The notes beneath the pieces were generated by a model that was given only the letters and a program-made list of their open reading frames with translations, did not search any database and was not told the DNA's origin. Shown in pieces: positions 44,215-50,297 of a DNA stretch of 50,297 bases. The DNA lies in assembly GCA_030605415.1 (NCBI GenBank), contig JAUWIJ010000008.1:1-50297 (forward strand), written 5' to 3'. Within the stretch, counting starts at the first letter, position 1. Each line of letters opens with the position of its first letter. The position numbers were made by a program, and so were the translations under genes. This DNA is from an archaeon. Lineage in GTDB: Archaea > Nanobdellota > Nanobdellia > Pacearchaeales > GW2011-AR1.

Positions 44215-44254
44215 GCATGCCCCAACCTATCTTTTATACAAATCAGTGAGGGTA
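44215..44254. repeat. TGCCCCAACC...GTGAGGGTA element between RT and template repeat
   Basis: One copy of the dispersed 40-nt element with 18 variable bases between the conserved ends. It is 80 bases from the template repeat and may lie within the template RNA. Confidence 0.75.
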
Positions 44255-44334
44255 TTCGGTCTGGATTTGGATTGATGTAGTTCCCCTACACTGTTCGTCA
44301 TCTCCGTAAAGATAATGAATCTGGTCTTGGGACC

Positions 44335-44454
44335 TATTGCAACAACGGAAGCCGATGTTGTTGTTCGTATTCGTCGGGGCATTGTTCAAATTCGCGCAAA
44401 ACGGCCCCGCATTCGCCCCATTGTTCCAATTGCCACCACGTTTCACAGCGCGCC
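44335..44454 (-). ncRNA. DGR template repeat (TR)
   Basis: 120 nt that align without gaps to 45918-46037 in the target gene. All 16 differences are at template adenines (minus strand); none is at G, C or T. Read in the target frame it would give VKRGGNWNNGANAGPFCANL and then NNAPTNTNNNIGFRCC, with 12 AAY codons plus one AAA placed at the changed codons. Short frames here are the template and not a gene. The RNA probably extends on both sides. Confidence 0.97.
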
Positions 44455-44476
44455 GCTAATCACAATCCACCCATTC

Positions 44477-44821
44477 CTATGAAGGAATATTATATTTCTT
44501 GTACCAACCTCCCAGCATTCTGCCTATTTCATTTATCAACTTAGAACCATATTCATATTGAGAAAAACTAATAAACTGCAAATCTTTTGACAATCTGAAA
44601 AAAATTCTTAGTTTATCTAATTCAACAATTGCTTTTCTAAGCGATTGTTTTTTATCAAAATCATTATTAGACTGGATAATACTTTCTAAAAAATTCAATG
44701 AAGTGTTTTCTATTTTTTGAGCCATTGTCCATTTTTCCGACTTTGGAAACTTGTTTAACAAAGCGTGAAGCCATTTAATGAATTCATATGTGCTATGAAA
44801 TATTTTCAAATCTTCAATCAT
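44477..44821 (-). CDS. avd: Avd-like accessory variability determinant
   Basis: 114 residues, all alpha-helical in appearance (IFHSTYEFIKWLHALLNKFP, KWTMAQKIENTSLNFLESI, QSLRKAIVELDKLRIFFRLS, ISFSQYEYGSKLINEIGRML), the four-helix-bundle pattern of DGR Avd proteins, which form a pentamer that binds the RT and template RNA. It lies directly upstream of the template repeat, the standard avd-TR-RT order. Its start overlaps the end of the BRO-N-like gene by 8 bp. Confidence 0.88.
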   Translation of the reverse strand: MIEDLKIFHSTYEFIKWLHALLNKFPKSEKWTMAQKIENTSLNFLESIIQSNNDFDKKQSLRKAIVELDKLRIFFRLSKDLQFISFSQYEYGSKLINEIGRMLGGWYKKYNIPS

Positions 44822-45680
44822 TTTTTTTCTCCGTAATTTTAATTTTCTTCTTTTCCAACTTCTTATTTTTCTGTAAGTCTAAATAATTGTCTTTTGAAAC
44901 AATCGTCCTCCCTAACTCCTCCTCAATTTTATGTCTAGCAACTCCCGCCACTCCCCCGCCTCTTCTTGCAACACCCAAACTCTCATCGAATTCTTCAGGA
45001 CTCTCTTCTTTAGAAATTTCCGCAGTCGTTGCCTCCGCAAGCATATTCAAAACTAACTCCAAATTAGTCATATTATCCCGAAGATTCGCCCTCTTTAAAT
45101 TTTTAAAATCCTTATATTCCCGAATAGATTTCCCAGACCAGGCCAATGTTATCTCATTGGTCAAAATAGCAAACTCCTGACCATCCTCAACACCCGAACG
45201 CCTCCACTCATCAGTCAACTCTTTCCTAACCTCAATAGTTTTCAATCTCTGGTTAATCCATTTCTCAGAATAACCCTTAGCAAGATAAGTTTTCATCGCC
45301 CTATCAATCGCCAACTCAGGATTTTCAATCTCATCAATCCTCTCACTCCCGACCTTCGCCAACCATAATTTAAACGGCTCCGCTTTCTTAGACGGAATTG
45401 ATTGAACCAATCTTAAAATCTGCTCCGTATTCGCAACATCTGTAAATCGCAATTTTCCGTCCGAAGCTAATAATTTCAACTGGTGACAATTTGTCACCGT
45501 TTGATTTCCTTCTTCCCGTAATCTTTGGGCCAATTTATTCCAATATTTTCTCGCCCCCTGAAAATCATTATCTGTCAAAACCGCAATAACATCCACAACA
45601 GAAAAATACCACTTCTCTTTATCCCCATCCCACTCAACTCTAATTTTCTCATCTTCAAATAGTTTTATTGTATTTTTCAT
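44814..45680 (-). CDS. BRO-N / phage antirepressor-like protein (DinD-like)
   Basis: 288 residues. The N-terminal domain fits BRO-N: KIRVEWDGDKEKWYFSVVDV, TDNDFQGARKYWNKLAQRLR and LRFTDVANTEQILRLVQSIP. The middle (RAMKTYLAKGYSEKWINQRL, then ITLAWSGKSIREYKDFKNL) matches the antirepressor/DNA-damage-inducible protein D type. The C-terminus is basic. It overlaps avd by 8 bp, so it is translated from the same mRNA as the DGR genes. BRO-N proteins are common in viruses, hinting that the retroelement or its carrier came from a virus or plasmid. Confidence 0.82.
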   Translation of the reverse strand: MKNTIKLFEDEKIRVEWDGDKEKWYFSVVDVIAVLTDNDFQGARKYWNKLAQRLREEGNQTVTNCHQLKLLASDGKLRFTDVANTEQILRLVQSIPSKKAEPFKLWLAKVGSERIDEIENPELAIDRAMKTYLAKGYSEKWINQRLKTIEVRKELTDEWRRSGVEDGQEFAILTNEITLAWSGKSIREYKDFKNLKRANLRDNMTNLELVLNMLAEATTAEISKEESPEEFDESLGVARRGGGVAGVARHKIEEELGRTIVSKDNYLDLQKNKKLEKKKIKITEKKND

Positions 45681-45689
45681 TTGTTTTCT

Positions 45690-45896
45690 CCTTTCATTTT
45701 TTTCTCCATTTTTTTCTCCATTTCCATTTTCTCCATTTCCATTTTCTCCATTTTTTCTTTCTCCAATTTCCCCCGCTTCCCCAGCTCTGAGTTCTGAGTT
45801 CTGAGTTCTGAGTTCTGAGTTCTGAGCTCTGAGTTCTGAGTTCTAAAGTCGCAAAGCGACTTTCCCCCAGATTCCCAGCCCCCAAAACCCAGATTC
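45690..45896. repeat. Short tandem repeats between target gene and BRO-N gene
   Basis: CTCCATTTTTTT/CTCCATTTCCATTTT units (45705-45760), then eight CTGAGTT-type heptamers (about 45785-45846), the palindrome AGTCGCAAAGCGACT (45848-45862) and CCCAGAT/CCCAAAA units. No gene is seen. Confidence 0.85.
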
Positions 45897-45918
45897 AGTT
45901 AGCCCTGCTGGGCTAACT
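45897..45918 (-). promoter_or_regulatory. DGR hairpin next to the variable repeat
   Basis: Perfect 9-bp arms (AGTTAGCCC and GGGCTAACT) with loop TGCT. The stem shares base 45918 with the variable repeat and contains the target stop codon (TAG). In the Bordetella phage DGR a hairpin/cruciform just downstream of the variable repeat is needed for efficient homing; this one has the same place and a similar size. Confidence 0.75.
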
Positions 45919-48900
45919 ACTGCAACAACGGAAGCCGATGTAGTAGTACGTATACGTCGGGGCAAGGCTCAAAAACGCGCAAAACGGCCCCGCATACGCC
46001 CCATAGTACCAATAGCCACCACGTAGCACAGCGCGCCCTGTAGTTGTCAAAGGAAAATACGTTCCATCATTTCCGTATATTGCAGTTTCAGCTCCCGTCG
46101 TGGTCTGCCAACCCTGTGTGCTATTTGGATATTTCCATCCCGCAACACCATCAGGATTCGTAACATCAACCGTCTCATTTGTCCACTCCCAAACATTCCC
46201 AACCATATCATAAACCCCTTCCGACGAATAACAACCCGAAACTCCATTTTTGTTATAACTTGTATTACATGCATAATTTAAAATAAAATGACTACAATAT
46301 TCACTACTATCAACTACACAATCATATGGACTTGCAGAAAGACTAACAGGCAAATCATAAACCTGTCCTTGCAAATTTGCAGCCGCGAGCCATTCTTCGT
46401 CTGTGCATAAATGCTTTCCTGCATTAGCACAGAGTTGCCTTGCCTGATATTGTGAAACTCCAACTAATGGAGCAACATTAACTTTAGAATATGCTACTGC
46501 TGTAGTGCCAACTCCTGATGTAGTGCCAAACACACCTTCATCTGGAATGCAATAAGCTGGGCAATAACTGGCAGATTGATAACTCCCGCAATTGTCCCCA
46601 ACAACCTCACAACCAGGAGTTGATGCCTCATACTTATCAATGCAAAATCCATTCAACTTATTAATATAAGCCATCCCCTCAGGACACGAAATTCTCTCCT
46701 CGCTCCAACTTAAATTTTGATAAGAGACAGAAGTTCCCATGTCAAAAACCCTGCTCGTCAAATTCCCCGAATCATAAGTCAAATCAAGTTGAACATACCC
46801 CGAACTATTAAACAATGTCTGGACATAACTTCCCAAATCAAAGTCCTCCTGTGAACTATCCCAAAAACTCCCCGAAGTAGTTCCCCCTTCCCCGCCCCCC
46901 CCAAACGCAATACTACAACTCGCCCCTTCTACACTCGCCGACGAATTATCCATAGTCCAATTAGCGAAAAAATACTCCATATCATCTGGCAAGGTCTCAC
47001 TCCCAACCCCCAACCCCCAACGCCCAACTCCTTCTTCCTCGTCCTCTTCCAAATCCCAAACCCCCAACCCAGTCAACTGCAAAACATCAATATAACTCGT
47101 CCACTCATTATTTGTCTCGTCCGACTCAGGAATCAAATTGTCAACATCGACGCTCACATTCAACAACTTATTCATCTGCGACGTTTCATCCAAAGTGCAA
47201 TTCGTCATATAATAACTCCCCCCGCCAATACTCGAAATCAACTTCGAATCAAACATCTCCCCGTCAAAATAACAACTCACATTAACATCCGAAACAGCCG
47301 GCACGCCAATATTCGAAATATTAATCTCAATAAAAGTCGAATTAGAATAAACCACCGACGGCACCGTCACATCCGAAACCGTCACATCCGCCAACACAAC
47401 ATCAAAATTCAACTCCGTCGCCGTCGCCTCCCTCCCCACACTATTATTACACCAGAAACTTATATTATGCAAACCGTGCCCAATTCCCGAATAACTATAA
47501 TTGAAATAACTCGAATTGAACTCGCTCATCGTCACATTACTCCCCGAATCATCCAACTCAAACCAACAAACATCAACATCAGAATTCTCCGCACTCACAC
47601 TAACATTAAAATCAATCACTGAAGAATAATGCGAACTCGAATTGTCAGGCGAAACAACCTCAATCTCCAAACTATAAACTCCTAACACCTCACTGCTAAC
47701 AGCTGTCACATACCCGCCCTTCTCGCAAGTCACATTCCAATCATAATCCCCAGCAGAATCAAAAGTCCGATTAACCTTCCACTTACTCAACCCGACATCC
47801 CAAGTCATATTATAAGAATTAGAATCGTTGAAGTTGGCGGTACAGGAGACGTCTTGAAATACATCTAAATAACCATCTCCACTAATAACCGCAATATCAG
47901 TTAGCCCATCATTATTCACATCTCCAAAATCAATAGGCCAACCATTAAGAGGACAATAACTACTACCTGAACAAGGACCCATCCCTCCAGTAACAGAACT
48001 TCTTTTTGTTTTTGACAGCAAACTTCCAGTTTTATTTAATATAATTAAATAATTCCCCAGAGCTTCTGCTATAATTATTTCTTCTTCTCCATCTCCATTA
48101 ACATCATAAACCCTTATAACACCCGTAGACGAAAGACCATAGCTCCAAATCTCAGTCCCATTTTTATACTTAGCAGAAACAACATCATCTCCTGAGCTAT
48201 CAAAAACAATTTCATCAATACCGTCTCCATCAATATCTATAAAATTAGGCCAAGAATTAACATATGACCCTGCAACATTTATGCTCTGACCAAACTGATT
48301 AACTAAATAAACACCATAACCATAAGTAGCTATAGCAAAATCATTATCCTTCCCATCGCCATCCATATCTCCTACATCAATCCTGCTTGCAAGACTTATA
48401 CCGCTACTTGCAGAAAGCTCTACAAACCATGCCTCTGTTCCGTTTAATTCATACATAGTAAAATTAATTCCCGAAGCACTAGCCCTTGGAGTAACTATCT
48501 CCAAAACGCCATCATCATCAAAATCCCCAAAACGAGAATCCCCGCAATTAGAAGATTTATTCCACGCAATATCCCAATTAATACCATCTGTAGAATTAAG
48601 CAACGCACACCCGGCCGAAGAAAAAATAGAATCAACCACACCATCACCATCTACATCCCCTAAGGAAATCCAATGTACATCCCCCAACCCTAAAGGAGAT
48701 GCCATAGTTCCATTAATAACATCTCCTATTCTGTTTAACACCGCAATTTTATAAGATTGGCCACTATATCCCGAACTCACAACAAAATCATCTTCAAACC
48801 CATCCCCGTTTATATCTCCTACCTCCATATCGTACATATCATGAAAATTCCCTGGAGCCAAATTAGGACTATCAATATTTAATGTCCCATTCTCATAATA

Positions 48901-50297
48901 AATATAAACATCATAATCAGTTCCAAGAACAATCTCATCCTTCTTTCCATCTTTATCTTGGTCAAAAAATCTTAATGAATAAGAGACTCGCCCATTTGTA
49001 TCTCCAGTATTCCATATTCTTGGGGATATCTCATCACCAATCCCTTCCACATTCCCCATCGCAAAACTAGAAAAGTTCGCATAAAAATTAACCATCTCTC
49101 CAATACTTTTAGCCGTGTCGTTCTCTATCGCCAAAGAAGTATTATATTCACTAATCAAAACCCCGTCCGCCACAGACAAATTCGTGAACCCTAAACTCCC
49201 ATCAAAGCACGAAACATTAAACCCATAACTCCCCACCGGAACACACCCATGCCCATTCAAATAACCGCAATCCCCCGTGAACTCATACAACAAACTCGTC
49301 GCATTAAAACTCATATTCACCGCCGAACTCCACGACCCAGTCTTATTATGGGAAAACTCGCACCATTTATCACTCCCATTAACTGTCTCCCTCGAAATAT
49401 AAGCCGTCCAATTCGCATAGAATTTCGTGTAATTAGAATAAGTCGTCCCGCTGTCAGAATCATCCCAAATTTTCAAATGACTTGTCAGCGGCTCAATCCC
49501 CAAATTCCGCACCTCGCTCGAATTCACCACGCTGTCCGCCGTATGATTTATCCAATACACATCTGTTGTGCAATCCACCCACCACGAATAAGTCCCCGCC
49601 GCCAAAGCACTCTCTATTGTAATAACTGTCGGAGTCCCGTTCGCCACAATATCCAAAGGAGTTGAATCAATATACAGCGTTCTTACCTCACTCACATTTG
49701 AAGCATCACCCGATGTGCAATTCATCCACCAAGTCCACTTCCCCTCTGCCAAAGCATCCTGCAAAGTAAAAGCTGTAGGAGTATCATTAACAGCAAAATT
49801 ATGCGCCGTCGCATTCGCCCCCCCAAACTCAAACAACAAATTATGAACCCCCTCAGTCAAAACTTTTGAAGTTTCATAACCAGTTGAATTACACGAATAA
49901 TTCTCCAGAAAAATATTTGAAACATCCCCAGTGTAATTAATTAACCACTCATAACCTTCACTGACTAATTCGCTTTCTAATTGTTCAAGTTCTGAAAACC
50001 CTTCCTCGCTTTCAGTTTGTAGTTGGGAGTTGGGAGTTGGGAGTTCCCCGCTCCCGTTCCCACCCCCAACCCCTGACTCCGAACTCCCAACCGAAACATC
50101 TCCAATGTTGCCCCCATCTCCGATATTGCTCTCAGAACTCAAAACCACCGCTCCCGAAATCCCTGCCCCCCCGCTCCCCGTTCCCAGTCGGTAGGCGGTA
50201 GTCGGTAGTCGGGCTTCCCCGTCCCCGCTCCCCACAACTCCCAAATCCCGAATACCAAATACCTCGTTGAATTCAGTGAGAACACTGAATTCAACGA
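45913..50297 (-). CDS. DGR target: giant surface protein with FG-GAP repeats, CARDB and FGE/C-lectin domain (5' end missing)
   Basis: The frame is open to the right edge, so the start lies beyond 50297; a TTG at 50244 is not a credible start. In order: repeat-derived linker (about 49990-50280), beta domains rich in N-x-S/T, FG-GAP/integrin-like propeller repeats with DxDGDG loops (about 47830-48990, e.g. GDVDGDGVVDSIFS), a CARDB domain (about 47110-47400), a repeat-encoded linker (about 46990-47050), and a formylglycine-generating-enzyme-like domain (CPEGMAYINKLNGFCIDKYE to GNVWEWTNE) ending in the variable repeat. It is probably secreted or surface-anchored, with the hypervariable C-terminus as a binding tip. 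The ligand is unknown. Confidence 0.92.
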   Translation of the reverse strand, partial: VEFSVLTEFNEVFGIRDLGVVGSGDGEARLPTTAYRLGTGSGGAGISGAVVLSSESNIGDGGNIGDVSVGSSESGVGGGNGSGELPTPNSQLQTESEEGFSELEQLESELVSEGYEWLINYTGDVSNIFLENYSCNSTGYETSKVLTEGVHNLLFEFGGANATAHNFAVNDTPTAFTLQDALAEGKWTWWMNCTSGDASNVSEVRTLYIDSTPLDIVANGTPTVITIESALAAGTYSWWVDCTTDVYWINHTADSVVNSSEVRNLGIEPLTSHLKIWDDSDSGTTYSNYTKFYANWTAYISRETVNGSDKWCEFSHNKTGSWSSAVNMSFNATSLLYEFTGDCGYLNGHGCVPVGSYGFNVSCFDGSLGFTNLSVADGVLISEYNTSLAIENDTAKSIGEMVNFYANFSSFAMGNVEGIGDEISPRIWNTGDTNGRVSYSLRFFDQDKDGKKDEIVLGTDYDVYIYYENGTLNIDSPNLAPGNFHDMYDMEVGDINGDGFEDDFVVSSGYSGQSYKIAVLNRIGDVINGTMASPLGLGDVHWISLGDVDGDGVVDSIFSSAGCALLNSTDGINWDIAWNKSSNCGDSRFGDFDDDGVLEIVTPRASASGINFTMYELNGTEAWFVELSASSGISLASRIDVGDMDGDGKDNDFAIATYGYGVYLVNQFGQSINVAGSYVNSWPNFIDIDGDGIDEIVFDSSGDDVVSAKYKNGTEIWSYGLSSTGVIRVYDVNGDGEEEIIIAEALGNYLIILNKTGSLLSKTKRSSVTGGMGPCSGSSYCPLNGWPIDFGDVNNDGLTDIAVISGDGYLDVFQDVSCTANFNDSNSYNMTWDVGLSKWKVNRTFDSAGDYDWNVTCEKGGYVTAVSSEVLGVYSLEIEVVSPDNSSSHYSSVIDFNVSVSAENSDVDVCWFELDDSGSNVTMSEFNSSYFNYSYSGIGHGLHNISFWCNNSVGREATATELNFDVVLADVTVSDVTVPSVVYSNSTFIEINISNIGVPAVSDVNVSCYFDGEMFDSKLISSIGGGSYYMTNCTLDETSQMNKLLNVSVDVDNLIPESDETNNEWTSYIDVLQLTGLGVWDLEEDEEEGVGRWGLGVGSETLPDDMEYFFANWTMDNSSASVEGASCSIAFGGGGEGGTTSGSFWDSSQEDFDLGSYVQTLFNSSGYVQLDLTYDSGNLTSRVFDMGTSVSYQNLSWSEERISCPEGMAYINKLNGFCIDKYEASTPGCEVVGDNCGSYQSASYCPAYCIPDEGVFGTTSGVGTTAVAYSKVNVAPLVGVSQYQARQLCANAGKHLCTDEEWLAAANLQGQVYDLPVSLSASPYDCVVDSSEYCSHFILNYACNTSYNKNGVSGCYSSEGVYDMVGNVWEWTNETVDVTNPDGVAGWKYPNSTQGWQTTTGAETAIYGNDGTYFPLTTTGRAVLRGGYWYYGAYAGPFCAFLSLAPTYTYYYIGFRCCSS
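45918..46037 (-). other. DGR variable repeat (VR) at the end of the target gene
   Basis: The last 40 codons of the target. Compared with the template, 13 codons differ: Lys to Leu once, and Asn to Tyr (8), Ser (2), Phe (1) and Leu (1). It reads RAVLRGGYWYYGAYAGPFCA and then FLSLAPTYTYYYIGFRCC. The fixed frame residues (RGG, GPFC, IGFRCC) are those of the C-type-lectin/FGE fold used by DGR targets, with the variable residues on the binding face. Confidence 0.97.
50015..50260. repeat. Composite heptamer cassette inside the target gene
   Basis: GTTGGGA units (50020-50045), CCGAACT/CCCAACC units, the degenerate palindrome ACATCTCCAATGTT, CGGTAGT units, then CCCAAAT/CCCGAAT units and ACCTCG, the same order as the cassettes near 15600-15840 and 24050-24200. 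It is translated in the target frame as a Gly/Ser/Glu-rich linker. Confidence 0.8.
50265..50297. repeat. Palindrome at the right edge
   Basis: Arms CGTTGAATTCAGTG and CACTGAATTCAACG pair perfectly around a 4-nt loop and are in frame within the target gene. It is like the hairpins that border other repeat cassettes (15854-15886 and 42244-42272), so the host sequence probably resumes just outside the window. Confidence 0.75.

Noticed and set aside
44243..44446. Open frame of 67 residues over the template repeat
   Set aside because: Its sequence equals the template repeat read in the target frame; it begins with GTG and is explained by the DGR, so it is not annotated as a gene.
50242..50244. 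TTG as the start of the DGR target protein
   Set aside because: The frame remains open to the window edge and the region is repeat DNA with no signal peptide, so the true start is outside the window.

Overview
The window is from an archaeon, most likely a DPANN lineage of the Pacearchaeota/Woesearchaeota type. The evidence is archaeal-only or archaeal-type genes (eL42, eS1, eS27, aIF2-alpha, Nop10, Gins51, archaeal RecJ, RadA, Bud32), TATA boxes about 25 nt upstream of start codons as expected for leaderless mRNAs, an archaeal type IV pilin-like N-terminus, and several giant membrane-anchored surface proteins. The lineage is inferred; no search was run.

Bases 1-17600 are mostly compact housekeeping genes: translation (eL42-eS1-Ndk, eS27-aIF2alpha-Nop10, uS15), protein targeting (FtsY, SRP54), replication and repair (Gins51, RecJ-like, family 4 uracil-DNA glycosylase), Bud32, tRNA-Thr and tRNA-Gln. 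Accessory pieces lie among them: a Panacea-RelE toxin-antitoxin pair, a pilin-esterase fusion, and a CTP synthase gene reduced to its two ends. Bases 17600-32320 hold a 1978-residue Cys/Trp-rich surface protein, RadA, a DUF457 membrane protein, a 1161-residue DNRLRE-type surface protein and a 628-residue coiled-coil protein, separated by stretches of repeats.

Bases 32324-50297 are the most unusual part. One 10.66-kb reading frame joins a very large extracellular region, one membrane helix and a cytoplasmic HerA/FtsK-like ATPase. Near its N-terminus is a Hint (intein-like) domain that appears to be interrupted in frame by cargo: three 82-nt class II tRNA genes with their own TATA boxes, and an antisense RelE-type toxin-antitoxin pair. 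The three tRNAs have a serine-like body (long variable arm, G73) but GAA or GAT anticodons. Upstream in transcription order is a complete diversity-generating retroelement (DGR): reverse transcriptase, template repeat, Avd-like protein, a BRO-N/antirepressor-like protein, and a giant target protein whose formylglycine-generating-enzyme/C-type-lectin-like C-terminus carries the variable repeat. The 120-nt template and variable repeats differ at 16 positions, all adenines in the template, and a 9-bp hairpin touches the end of the variable repeat.

Throughout, heptanucleotide tandem repeats, short palindromes, a 40-nt element (TGCCCCAACC...GTGAGGGTA) and a 108-nt hairpin element occur between genes and also in frame inside ftsY, bud32, the glycosylase gene, the coiled-coil gene and the giant proteins. 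The surface genes fit a cell that invests heavily in attachment, with the DGR diversifying the tip of one adhesin; that role is inference.
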